Assembly (NCBI RefSeq): GCF_016756775.1
Contig: NZ_JAERMU010000030.1
Span: 1 to 35,373 of the forward strand
Reading direction: 5' to 3'
From: Dryocola clanedunensis subsp. sulfonylureivorans
Lineage (GTDB): Bacteria > Pseudomonadota > Gammaproteobacteria > Enterobacterales > Enterobacteriaceae
DNA length: 35,373 bases
Shown here: positions 7,357-16,661 of the stretch, piece by piece
Layout: each line of letters begins with the position of its first letter
Position numbering within the stretch: position 1 is the stretch's first letter
Notes under the pieces: model-generated
Told to the model about the DNA's origin: nothing
Seen by the model: only the letters and a program-made list of their open reading frames with translations
The model's database searches: none
Translations under genes and position numbers: made by a program

Positions 7357-8849
7357 TATACCGGCCGCTCGCTGCTTTTCTTCTTTTTGTTAATATAGAG
7401 TTCGAGGTCTGCTGCTTTATACATATCCTGTAGCGTATCCGTAGGTTTCATGGCGGTAGAACCCCATGAGAAGTGAATCCGCCCGCTGCCGTCGAGTGCT
7501 TTTATATTTTGCTCGATGCGTTGAATGAGCTTCGGCGTGTCCGCGAGGGGGAAATTCAGCAAAATCAGCATAAACTCATCGCCGCCAAGCCGGACAGGAT
7601 AATCGCTTCCTCTGATGGAGTTATTGATGCCGTGCGCCAGAGTAATAATCGCCCGATCCCCTTCTTCATGCCCCCAGGTATCATTGATATATTTTAGCTT
7701 GTCGCAGTCCATGGCAATAAAGGTCACGGGCGTATTGGCAGCCACAGCGCGCTGGAGCCGGGACTCAAGGGCATCCGTTAAAATCTTCCGGTTATAAAGG
7801 CCGGTCATGGTGTCGCTGATATTATCCCGGCTGACGTTATGATAGTGACGAAAGTGCAGGCGAACCAGCTGCAGCAGAGCAGCGGTAAACAGAAAATAGA
7901 ACAGAATGATTTTCCAGGAGGAGAGCAGGAAATAGAGCACATCCAGGGAAAGGCGAACCTGCAAACCGTGTGAAAACTCGTGTTTGTGAGTCACATAATT
8001 AAATATGGATTTCTTACTGCTTAAGACATTTATTTCCCGCAGACTATGGGGGTCTTTAATCGTGATGTCCAGATTTCGGGAGACTAAAGGGCGGTCGTAA
8101 GGATAAAAAATATCCTGTAAATTGCTCAGGCTATAGTCAGAGACTACGATGCCTTTTAATTTTCCTGCAACATAAACAGGAGACATTATGCTCATCACAT
8201 TTTTATTACGGAAAGTGTCATGGTAGATTTTCGGTACCGCTTTGCTGCTGGACATAAAACCATTTAACACCGTGGTGTCAACATTTAGCCTGCCGTATTT
8301 AAGAAAGTCATTTGGACTTAACGTAAATGATTCAGTGTTAATAAAGGTGGAGGCATAAATATATTTATTCTGCAGGTCGACATAATAGGTTATACGTCGA
8401 TCCTTAGAGGTCGTGTTTTCTTTATGAATGCTGTCAGCGTCATCAAGCAAGCTGGCTTTATCGAAGGCCGTTAGTTGGGGGATATCCTGCGGCCAGCCCC
8501 GGCAATCACTGGCCAGCGTCTGGAATGTGCCGGATAACAGCAAAGAGTGCTGGTGGATGAGATTGATGCCTTTAACCTGATTGTCATATTCTAACTGTGC
8601 ACAAATTTGCTGCTGTTGATAGGACGTCAGGGGCTGAACCGGCGTGTTAAAGCGCCTTGTCAGAAAGCCTATACTTTGATTTTGATATTTATCCTGTAGC
8701 AGCGAGGATTCTGCTTTCTCTACAATATAAGACATGTAGGCATTCATTGAACGATAGCTGTTCATCAGCTCATAGACAAAAAAGGTGGAAGTGAAAGTAA
8801 TCACACCAAGCGAAATAAGTCCACGTACAACCTTATGTTTTAACATCAT
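7356..8849 (-). CDS. dgcJ: Membrane-bound diguanylate cyclase DgcJ (YeaJ)
   Basis: This 497-residue protein has an N-terminal transmembrane helix (about 9-28), a periplasmic sensor region (about 30-305), a second helix (about 310-330) and a GGDEF domain (about 340-490). The active site GGDEF is intact at 422-426, and an RxxD product-inhibition site (Arg413-Asp416) lies five residues before it, so it should make c-di-GMP from GTP with feedback control. Length and the N-terminal segment YIVEKAESSLLQDKYQNQSI match E. coli YeaJ, whose signalling affects motility and biofilm. The gene lies within the yea block as expected. Confidence 0.92.
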   Translation of the reverse strand: MMLKHKVVRGLISLGVITFTSTFFVYELMNSYRSMNAYMSYIVEKAESSLLQDKYQNQSIGFLTRRFNTPVQPLTSYQQQQICAQLEYDNQVKGINLIHQHSLLLSGTFQTLASDCRGWPQDIPQLTAFDKASLLDDADSIHKENTTSKDRRITYYVDLQNKYIYASTFINTESFTLSPNDFLKYGRLNVDTTVLNGFMSSSKAVPKIYHDTFRNKNVMSIMSPVYVAGKLKGIVVSDYSLSNLQDIFYPYDRPLVSRNLDITIKDPHSLREINVLSSKKSIFNYVTHKHEFSHGLQVRLSLDVLYFLLSSWKIILFYFLFTAALLQLVRLHFRHYHNVSRDNISDTMTGLYNRKILTDALESRLQRAVAANTPVTFIAMDCDKLKYINDTWGHEEGDRAIITLAHGINNSIRGSDYPVRLGGDEFMLILLNFPLADTPKLIQRIEQNIKALDGSGRIHFSWGSTAMKPTDTLQDMYKAADLELYINKKKKSSERPV

Positions 8850-8998
8850 GAAAAATAAACTCTGACGATTAACTCAGTGAGCAACCCTTAATATTAACAT
8901 GGCTTAAATGTCAAAACTTGTCTCTGTGTGTCATTGATTTGCAGAATGTTTTGATAATGAAAGCACGGCGGAGGTTGCTGGAACCCTCGCCGTTGATA

Positions 8999-9190
8999 TT
9001 ACTTGTCTTTCTTATGGATATCGAGGCAGGTAATCGTGGCTTCTTTGCCATCTTTATTGGTCACTGTCACTTTATCGCCGGCAGCTTTACCTTCACATGG
9101 ATTATTGCGCTGGGGTGCCGCATCGGCAGCGAAAGCGGAAGTGGTGACCGCTGCCAAAACGGCAGCCAGAATGAAAGATTTCCTGAACAT
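8999..9190 (-). CDS. Small exported protein of unknown function
   Basis: This 63-residue protein has a clear Sec signal peptide (MFRKSFILAAVLAAVTTSAFA, cleavage after the AFA motif near residue 21), leaving a mature peptide of about 42 residues. The mature part is charged, rich in Lys and Asp, and has two cysteines (PCEGK and ITCLD) that could form one periplasmic disulfide. No family is recognised. AAGGT lies upstream of ATG 9190. It stands alone between dgcJ and an unrelated plus-strand gene. Confidence 0.78.
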   Translation of the reverse strand: MFRKSFILAAVLAAVTTSAFAADAAPQRNNPCEGKAAGDKVTVTNKDGKEATITCLDIHKKDK

Positions 9191-9468
9191 AGTATTACCT
9201 TATTGATGTGATTGATTCCGCTAGTGATTTTAAGACCCGCGATGAATATTACTGTTAGGTTCTGTGTAGGAATGTTAATACAAGGGGCCGAAAGATGAGG
9301 AGATGATTTATTTAAAAACTTTCCCCGTCCGGCCGTCGAAAGGGAGAGCGAAAGTTATGCAGATAATGCCATTAAGAATGAAATTTCAGTTAATGACACA
9401 TATGGCTTAATGTTTTCTTAAGGTTTACCTCATACTCGGCGGGTCCACTTCTACAGGCATCTCCCGTT

Positions 9469-10131
9469 ATGAAAATTAATAACATGCTTACTCCCGCTAC
9501 TGCATTGTTGGCTTTTCTCTCCTGTCTGATCCCTTTTGCTGCCGACATGCATCTGCCTTTGCTACACGGGCACACCGTCACCTGGATTGAGAACTCACAG
9601 GCCATTTTGCTCTTGCTGGGTGCCGTGCTCACTTTTGCTTATATGAAGCCAATGCGGCTGCCGGAAGGCTCACGGAAGTTTTGGCTGTGGTCCGCACTGT
9701 GGTGGGTAGTGCTGTTGGGAAGAAGTACCAGCTGGGGACGTGATTACCTCCCGGAACTGCCAAAAATCGTCTTCAGAAGTATCTCTGTGATCCTCGTTGC
9801 AGGCCTCGTCCTCTCTTTCCTGCTTTCAGCACAGCTGCGCAAAGAGATAGCGTTTCGGATGAAGAATTTAAGTATCCCCTTATGGACCTGCCTGCTGGTG
9901 GTCGTCACATTTTTACTGGCCGATACCGTCGAGCACCATCGTCTGCTTTCGCCGCTCTTTCTTCACGACCGCCATTACCAGGATTTAACGGAAGAGCTGT
10001 TTGAAACGCCATTCATCATCGGTTTGCTTTTGATTTCCTTTGATTTTATGAAGCAGGAAGTGCAGTACAAAAATTCGTTTAGCGACTCTCTGCTTACCCT
10101 GGCTTACCGGCAGTCAATGAGAAAGGTATAA
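9469..10131 (+). CDS. Multi-pass inner-membrane protein of unknown function
   Basis: This 220-residue protein has about six predicted helices: residues 8-26, 43-60, 70-85, 103-125, 137-152 and 179-196. The loop between the third and fourth holds Trp, Arg and Asp residues (GRSTSWGRDYLPELP), and a second conserved-looking loop is DTVEHHRLLSPLF, both possible polar sites. I do not recognise the family. The ribosome site is weak. A TTCG-loop terminator follows the stop, so the gene is a single unit. GC is host-like. Confidence 0.75.
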   Translation: MKINNMLTPATALLAFLSCLIPFAADMHLPLLHGHTVTWIENSQAILLLLGAVLTFAYMKPMRLPEGSRKFWLWSALWWVVLLGRSTSWGRDYLPELPKIVFRSISVILVAGLVLSFLLSAQLRKEIAFRMKNLSIPLWTCLLVVVTFLLADTVEHHRLLSPLFLHDRHYQDLTEELFETPFIIGLLLISFDFMKQEVQYKNSFSDSLLTLAYRQSMRKV

Positions 10132-10163
10132 CGTAGCAGCGCCGCTGCTTTCGCATAGCAAAA

Positions 10164-10186
10164 GCCTCGCTTCGGCGGGGTTTTTA
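10164..10186 (+). terminator. Rho-independent terminator
   Basis: GCCTCGC-TTCG-GCGGGGT with a following T tract, 33 bp past the stop of the membrane protein gene. Confidence 0.85.
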
Positions 10187-10331
10187 GTTTTATAAAACGC
10201 TACTTGCCAGCATTTCCCTTCCGTTCTCCCTGGCGGTTCCTTCCTCCATTTTGTTTTCCTGGATAATGTTCCCTTAAGGTTCCGGGTGAATAATTGCAGC
10301 ACTTTTCCCATAACGCTTAAGCCTGACGTAT

Positions 10332-10922
10332 ATGATGCTTACTTTTTCATCAAAAACTTCGAGGGTAATTTATTCTGCCCTGATTATTTTCATAACAGGT
10401 TCATGTACTTCATTGGGCGTGCGCTCTGCAACTGAGCCAGTTCGGTTGAGTCTGGACGCTGCTGCAACCCTCAACAGGCAGTACCCGGTGATTTTTCTGA
10501 TCAGGCACGGCGAACGATGCGATCGTTCAGAAAATAAATGTTTGTCCGAGGCTGCGGGCATCACTCGTGCCGGCGCTAAGCAAGCCAGTCAGTACGGTGC
10601 TAAATTCAGCAAAAAATTCGCAAGTTTCAGCCTCTACTCTTCCAATACTGTGCGTACCGTTCAGTCAGCAACCGCGTTTTCAGGTAGAGGGCCGGTGATC
10701 AGCACGGGCCTGGGGAAGTGTGATAAAAGCATCTACGGAACCATTAAAAAACTGGCTGCGGAGAATAAAACGACCGTTTTGTTTACACATAATCATTGCC
10801 TGTCATTTATCGCTAAAGATATGAATAAATGGCAAACAGATCCGGGCTATCTTGATACGTTAGTGATGCATGAAAAAAACGACAGGCTTTATTTAGATGG
10901 CGAGTTGGTTTCACTGCAATAA
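10332..10922 (+). CDS. Exported histidine phosphatase, Ais/AfrS-like
   Basis: This 196-residue protein has an N-terminal membrane/signal segment (about 10-26, ending GSC, so possibly a lipoprotein) and a histidine phosphatase domain. The catalytic RHGER motif is at 58-62 (His59 is the phospho-acceptor) and the second histidine is in FTHNHC (His153). Family members such as Ais act on lipopolysaccharide core heptose phosphate in the periplasm; that substrate is inferred here. Two extra cysteines (near 63 and 70) may form a disulfide. E. coli ais is at another locus beside arn genes, so this is a paralogue. Confidence 0.83.
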   Translation: MMLTFSSKTSRVIYSALIIFITGSCTSLGVRSATEPVRLSLDAAATLNRQYPVIFLIRHGERCDRSENKCLSEAAGITRAGAKQASQYGAKFSKKFASFSLYSSNTVRTVQSATAFSGRGPVISTGLGKCDKSIYGTIKKLAAENKTTVLFTHNHCLSFIAKDMNKWQTDPGYLDTLVMHEKNDRLYLDGELVSLQ

Positions 10923-10959
10923 TACTATTTCTGTAGGCTTACTACGGCTGTGCAAATAA

Positions 10960-11658
10960 TCAGAACGGACAAGCACTGTGGGCTTCTACCAGCGTTTCGC
11001 TGATGGGATGAATAAAATGCAATCCGCTGGCGTGCAGCATCAGTCTCGGCGTTTTTTCCGTGCCAGGCAGCAGGCGGCCTCCATACAGATCGCACCCTAA
11101 AATAGGGTGGCCCAGCTGCTGGCAGTGAATGCGCAGCTGATGGGTGCGTCCGGTTTCCGGAGTCAGCTGGACCCGCGTCAACGCCAGCACCGAACCATTT
11201 TCCTCTTCGCGATAGAATCGCTCGACGACCCGAAATCTTGAGCGCGCCGGCTTGCCGTGGACGGCACAAATCGACATCAGCGGGAACAGGGCCGGGTCTT
11301 TGGCAATAGGTGCATCGATCACCCCTTCGTCATCGTGCAGGTGTCCGCAAAGTACTGCGTCGTAGACTTTGCTCACCGTACGCAGGCTGAATTGCTGGCA
11401 AAGAGCAGCATTGATGCTCTTGTTGCGGGCAATGACCATCAGGCCGGAAGTCCCGAAATCAAGGCGGTGCACCAGGGTGCAGTCCGGGAAGATTTGGATT
11501 AGCCGGTAATGCACCGAATCGATATTTTGCGGATTTTTTCCCGAAAGACTAAGCAGACCTGAAGGCTTATTGATAAGCACCAGATGTTCGTCCTGAAAGA
11601 GGACCTCTATCTGGTCATGGCATGGTGGGGCGATAAAAGTATCGAGAATAGTAGACAT
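10960..11658 (-). CDS. RluA-family RNA pseudouridine synthase
   Basis: This 232-residue cytoplasmic enzyme carries the RluA motifs: LINKPSGLLS (about 28-37), VHRLDFGTSGL with catalytic Asp67, and TGRTHQLRIHCQQLGHPILG (about 175-195). It has no N-terminal S4 domain, which matches RluA (about 219 residues) rather than RluC or RluD. RluA modifies 23S rRNA U746 and tRNA U32. The sequence differs enough from E. coli RluA that this looks like a separate paralogue, and its target RNA cannot be named. Confidence 0.88.
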   Translation of the reverse strand: MSTILDTFIAPPCHDQIEVLFQDEHLVLINKPSGLLSLSGKNPQNIDSVHYRLIQIFPDCTLVHRLDFGTSGLMVIARNKSINAALCQQFSLRTVSKVYDAVLCGHLHDDEGVIDAPIAKDPALFPLMSICAVHGKPARSRFRVVERFYREEENGSVLALTRVQLTPETGRTHQLRIHCQQLGHPILGCDLYGGRLLPGTEKTPRLMLHASGLHFIHPISETLVEAHSACPF

Positions 11659-11918
11659 CAGGTAGCCTGGGCAAAGAGTGGGTGCGGATAATAACCAATT
11701 TTTAATGGGGTGGCGAATCTGTCAGTTGAGCTTTGCGCTCCGTCATTTTCGCCAGCGGCTTGCTGCAGCAATACGAAGATATCATGCACTTGAGAAACGT
11801 AATCCAAACGGAAACCTCGAAAAATGATTAGTCAATGAAGGCTGGCGGTGAAAGGGGGACAAAGTGAAGTGGTTGATGAAAGGGGCCAGTAACGCCCCTT
11901 TGGGTGCTCAGTGACGAC

Positions 11919-12107
11919 TTAGGTCAGGTCATTAATTTGGGCAACAGGGGCGTTCTCTTTCACAGATTCAATGCCTTTGAGGGCGCTCTGTTTTGTGGCG
12001 TACATTTCGCTCTGCGCAATAATCTGCCCGTTACCTGCTTTAAGAACGAAGTAATATGACTCAGCCACTCCCTGCTTAGTGCTTTTCTTTAGGTCAAAGC
12101 TACTCAT
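11919..12107 (-). CDS. DUF1508 protein, single-repeat YegP-like
   Basis: This 62-residue protein has one DUF1508 repeat: YYFVLKAGNGQIIAQSEMYATKQSALKGIESVK. E. coli YegP has two such repeats in 110 residues, so this is a half-length form. Members are small cytoplasmic beta-beta-alpha proteins of unknown function. AGGAGA lies 7 nt before ATG 12107. A 41-residue lipoprotein gene lies upstream on the same strand, 167 bp away. Confidence 0.85.
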   Translation of the reverse strand: MSSFDLKKSTKQGVAESYYFVLKAGNGQIIAQSEMYATKQSALKGIESVKENAPVAQINDLT

Positions 12108-12274
12108 AGATATTTCTCCTTTAAAGCCCGACGCTGGGCCTTGCCAGTATCTCCTGAGTTCTGGTGGCGATCAATATTTGTACAGGGCTAATATTGTCTC
12201 TTCTGTCTGAATTTTGAATTAAGCAACCCGGACTGCCAGCAGGTTCCTGGGCCAGGAGCGGCCCATACAGAGAA

Positions 12275-12400
12275 CTAAAAAGATATTCCTGAACCAATCC
12301 CAATAGCCATACCGCTGTTACCGCCTGCGGCACCGACGCCGACATCGCTGGCACAGGACGTCAGGAGTAAGACGAAACCAACCAAAGCAAAATATCTCAT
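12275..12400 (-). CDS. 41-residue glycine-rich lipoprotein
   Basis: This short ORF starts MRYFALVGFVLLLTSCASDV. It has a basic N-terminus, a hydrophobic core and a good lipobox (LTSC, Cys16), predicting a mature lipopeptide of about 26 residues. The mature part is rich in Gly, Ala and Ser with spacing like a glycine-zipper helix. GAAGGAG lies 7 nt before ATG 12400, a strong ribosome site. Asp is not at position +2, so outer-membrane sorting is expected. No family is recognised. Confidence 0.72.
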   Translation of the reverse strand: MRYFALVGFVLLLTSCASDVGVGAAGGNSGMAIGIGSGISF

Positions 12401-12905
12401 TTGATGCTCCTTCTCGTTTTACCCAATTTATCACAATGACATTTTTCCGCTTAACTGATTGCTATACAGAAAGCATCAGCCCGGGCATTCAGTCTCTGCG
12501 GTTTTGCGCACTGGCACTTCTTGTCTGTCTTTTGTCGATGTGAGTTCTCCATGATAGATGAGTTCAGATAATCGGTTGAGCAGGTTTCGGCATAAAAAAA
12601 GCCGCTCACAGGGGCGGCTAAATAATTCGGAGTCTTTTTTGTTTTAGGTAAAGCAGGACTACTGTAATTTTTTTACTGTGAATACGCCAGTTGTTAAAAT
12701 TGAAATCGTAATTTAAGGTTTTAGAGGGCGCAGAACCTGCGTACCGATAATGTTCACGATGAATATATTATTTTTTAAATTGAATTAAATTTCTGTAAAA
12801 ATCTAAAATTTCAAATTTTAGTAAATTGCTAAATTAGTTTTTTATGCATATCATCTTTTCGGCTTTATGATAATTTTCTATCAGGAATCAAAGTAAGGAA
12901 TCGAC
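12401..12905. other. 505-bp gene-free stretch
   Basis: No supported gene is visible. It holds the minus-strand terminator at 12594-12618. Its right half (12740-12900) is very AT-rich and includes a perfect 9-bp-arm palindrome (CTAAAATTT-C-AAATTTTAG, 12803-12821) upstream of the 65-residue gene at 12906. It probably contains that gene's promoter and could bind H-NS or a local regulator. Confidence 0.6.
12594..12618 (-). terminator. Rho-independent terminator (minus strand)
   Basis: GCCGCT/GGCGGC arms with a 6-nt loop; on the minus strand the stem is followed by seven U's (A run at 12594-12600). No minus-strand gene lies immediately upstream, so its transcript is unknown. Confidence 0.65.
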
Positions 12906-13103
12906 ATGAATGCAGAGAATAAGAATCAGGAGTTATTCAATGATATCTGTCGCGTGATCCACTCGACGGTGATTATGGTGAGAAAATCCGGACAGATCAT
13001 TAATAACTATAGCGTCAATATGATGCTGCAGGCGCGTGCAGGAGAGTGTGATGATCAGTATTTTAAGAGAATCTGTGCGCTGGCACAAAATATGATGAAA
13101 TAG
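12906..13103 (+). CDS. 65-residue hypothetical protein
   Basis: This small soluble protein (MNAENKNQELFNDICRVIHS...) is predicted mainly helical. Its length and helical pattern (long helix, short turn, second helix) recall small YmgB/AriR-type biofilm and acid regulators, but I cannot assign it. AAGGA lies 7 nt before ATG 12906. It occupies the place where E. coli has the diguanylate cyclase gene yeaI. An AT-rich promoter region with a palindrome precedes it and a bidirectional terminator follows. Confidence 0.65.
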   Translation: MNAENKNQELFNDICRVIHSTVIMVRKSGQIINNYSVNMMLQARAGECDDQYFKRICALAQNMMK

Positions 13104-13239
13104 GTATGCAGTAAAGCAGGCTGAGGTGGTCAGGAACTTGCAGTCTAAGCCCATGTTTTGCTCGACCTGATGTCGAGATATCGTCAGATAAGGAAAGATA
13201 ATTTATTGATGATACGTGAAATGTTAATAGTGAAATAAA

Positions 13240-13277
13240 AAATTCAGCCAGCAAAACAGAGTCCACTGGCTGAATTT
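13240..13277. terminator. Bidirectional terminator between the 65-aa gene and yeaH
   Basis: A perfect 12-bp inverted repeat (AAATTCAGCCAG / CTGGCTGAATTT) with a 14-nt loop. On the minus strand it ends in a run of T's directly after the yeaH stop, so it should terminate yeaGH. It can also stop plus-strand transcripts. Confidence 0.85.
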
Positions 13278-13283
13278 TATAGT

Positions 13284-14630
<1,347 letters not shown>

Positions 14631-14638
14631 TTAAGACG

Positions 14639-16573
14639 TTATGAAGATTTGCGGACCCGCAGATACCATTCGCACAGCAGACGGACCTGTTTACGGGTGT
14701 AGCCTTTCTCCATCATACGATCGACAAAGTCATCGTGTTTCTTCTGCTCGTCGGTCGAGGTTTTGGCGTTGAACGAGATAACGGGCAGCAGCTCTTCGGT
14801 GTTCGAGAACATTTTCTTCTCGATGACCGTGCGCAGCTTCTCGTAGCTGGTCCAGTTAGGGTTACGACCATTATTGTGGGCGCGGGCGCGCAGCACGAAG
14901 TTAACGATTTCATTACGGAAATCTTTCGGGTTGCTGATGCCGGCTGGTTTTTCAATTTTTTCCAGTTCAGCATTCAGGGATTCACGGTCAAACAGCTGGC
15001 CGGTATCCGGGTCGCGGTACTCCTGATCCTGGATCCAGAAGTCAGCGTAGGTCACATAACGGTCGAAGATGTTTTGCCCATACTCTGAGTAGGACTCCAG
15101 GTACGCCGTCTGGATCTCTTTGCCGATAAATTCGGCGTATTTCGGGATCAGATAGCCTTTCAGGTGTTCAAGGTACTTCTCGGCGATATCCTGCGGGAAC
15201 TGCTCGCGCTCAATCTGCTGCTCAAGCACATAGAACAGATGCACCGGGTTAGCCGCCACTTCCACATGGTCAAAGTTGAACACGCGTGAAAGGATCTTAA
15301 ACGCGAAGCGTGTCGACAGCCCGTTCATTCCTTCATCCACACCGGCGTAATCGCGATATTCCTGGTAGGATTTCGCTTTCGGATCGGTATCCTTCAGGCT
15401 TTCGCCGTCATACACCCGCATTTTGGAGTAAATGCTGGAGTTTTCTGGCTCTTTCAGACGCGACAAAATGGAGAAACGGGACAGCGTTTCAAGGGTGCCA
15501 GGGGCGCAAGGCGCGTGGGACAGCTCGCTGTGGTTAAGCAGCTTCTCGTAGATTTTGATCTCTTCGGAGATGCGCAGGCAATAAGGGACTTTGACGATGT
15601 ATACGCGGTCAAGGAACGCCTCGTTGTTTTTGTTATTTCGGAAGGTCACCCACTCCGATTCGTTGGAATGCGCAAGAATTATGCCGTTGAACGGCAGGGC
15701 AGAGATGCCTTCAGTACCGTTGTAGTTCCCCTCCTGAGTTGCGGTCAGCAGCGGGTGAAGCACTTTTATCGGCGCTTTGAACATCTCGACGAATTCCATG
15801 ATGCCCTGGTTTGCGCGGCACAGCGCGCCGGAGTAGCCGTAGGCATCCGGGTCGTTCTGGGCGTGGTTTTCCAGTTTTCGGATATCCACTTTACCGACCA
15901 GCGCCGAGATATCCTGGTTGTTCTCGTCACCCGGTTCGGTTTTGGCAATGGCAATCTGTGCCAGAATGGACGGCCAGACTTTTACCACGCGGAATTTGGT
16001 GATGTCGCCGCCGAACTCCTGCAACCGTTTTGCCGCCCACGGGGACATAATCGTGCCGAGGTAGCGGTTAGGCACGCCGTACTCTTTTTCAAGAATCGAC
16101 GCATCTTCCTGAGGGTTAAACAGGCACAGCGGGTGATCGTTCACCGGGCTGCGCTCGCCGTTGGCGCTCAGGGTATAAATAGGGACCCGCTGCATCAGTG
16201 CTTTCAGACGCTCGGCAAGGGAGGACTTACCGCCACCCACCGGCCCCAGCAGGTAGAGGATTTGTTTCTTCTCTTCCAGCCCCTGGGCGGCATGTTTAAG
16301 GTATGCAACAATCTGTTCAATGGCTTCTTCCATACCATAGAACTCTTCAAACGCCGGGTAGCGGGAAATCACCCGGTTTGAAAACAGACGGGATAGCCGT
16401 GGCTCCGTGGCAGTGTCCACCATCACTGGCTCACCGATGGCCATCAATAGCCGTTCTGCCGCGTTGGCATAGGCACTGCGATCTTGCTTACAGATGGCAA
16501 GAAACTCCTGCAGTGTGAACTCTTCGTCCTTGGCAGCTTCATAACGCTGGCGATAGTGATCGAATATATTCAT
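14639..16573 (-). CDS. yeaG: PrkA-type serine protein kinase YeaG
   Basis: This 644-residue protein is E. coli YeaG full length, starting MNIFDHYRQRYEAAKDEEFT. It has an N-terminal AAA-type PrkA domain with Walker A GPVGGGKS (110-117) and a C-terminal PrkA kinase-like region. YeaG phosphorylates itself and acts with YeaH in nitrogen-starvation and stationary-phase adaptation. I chose 16573, not 16606: the family starts at MNIF and AGGACG precedes it. In E. coli transcription comes from upstream NtrC/sigma-S-linked promoters. Here the prophage-like element begins within 90 bp of the start, so the native promoter is probably displaced. Confidence 0.96.
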   Translation of the reverse strand: MNIFDHYRQRYEAAKDEEFTLQEFLAICKQDRSAYANAAERLLMAIGEPVMVDTATEPRLSRLFSNRVISRYPAFEEFYGMEEAIEQIVAYLKHAAQGLEEKKQILYLLGPVGGGKSSLAERLKALMQRVPIYTLSANGERSPVNDHPLCLFNPQEDASILEKEYGVPNRYLGTIMSPWAAKRLQEFGGDITKFRVVKVWPSILAQIAIAKTEPGDENNQDISALVGKVDIRKLENHAQNDPDAYGYSGALCRANQGIMEFVEMFKAPIKVLHPLLTATQEGNYNGTEGISALPFNGIILAHSNESEWVTFRNNKNNEAFLDRVYIVKVPYCLRISEEIKIYEKLLNHSELSHAPCAPGTLETLSRFSILSRLKEPENSSIYSKMRVYDGESLKDTDPKAKSYQEYRDYAGVDEGMNGLSTRFAFKILSRVFNFDHVEVAANPVHLFYVLEQQIEREQFPQDIAEKYLEHLKGYLIPKYAEFIGKEIQTAYLESYSEYGQNIFDRYVTYADFWIQDQEYRDPDTGQLFDRESLNAELEKIEKPAGISNPKDFRNEIVNFVLRARAHNNGRNPNWTSYEKLRTVIEKKMFSNTEELLPVISFNAKTSTDEQKKHDDFVDRMMEKGYTRKQVRLLCEWYLRVRKSS

Positions 16574-16661
16574 GGCATGCCGTCCTGTTGTAAACTGTGG
16601 GAACATTTGAAGCTATCAGAATTTTTACTTTTAGCGTAGGTCTTCAACGGGATATAAAAAT
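16574..16661. other. Probable left attachment junction (attL)
   Basis: These 88 bp lie between the yeaG start and the serine integrase start, where base composition drops from host-like to AT-rich. Serine integrases usually sit directly beside one att site, so attL should be here, in the yeaG 5' leader. The exact crossover dinucleotide cannot be set without the empty site or attR, which lies outside the window. The integrase ribosome site (CGGGATATAAAAAT) is at the right end. Confidence 0.55.

Noticed and set aside
15515..16381. 288-residue plus-strand ORF antisense to yeaG
   Set aside because: It is the complement of a highly conserved kinase gene. Open antisense frames are common in GC-rich genes; there is no ribosome site or recognisable domain.
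16574..16661. tRNA gene as integration target
   Set aside because: No tRNA-like cloverleaf or CCA end is visible at the junction; a serine integrase does not need one.
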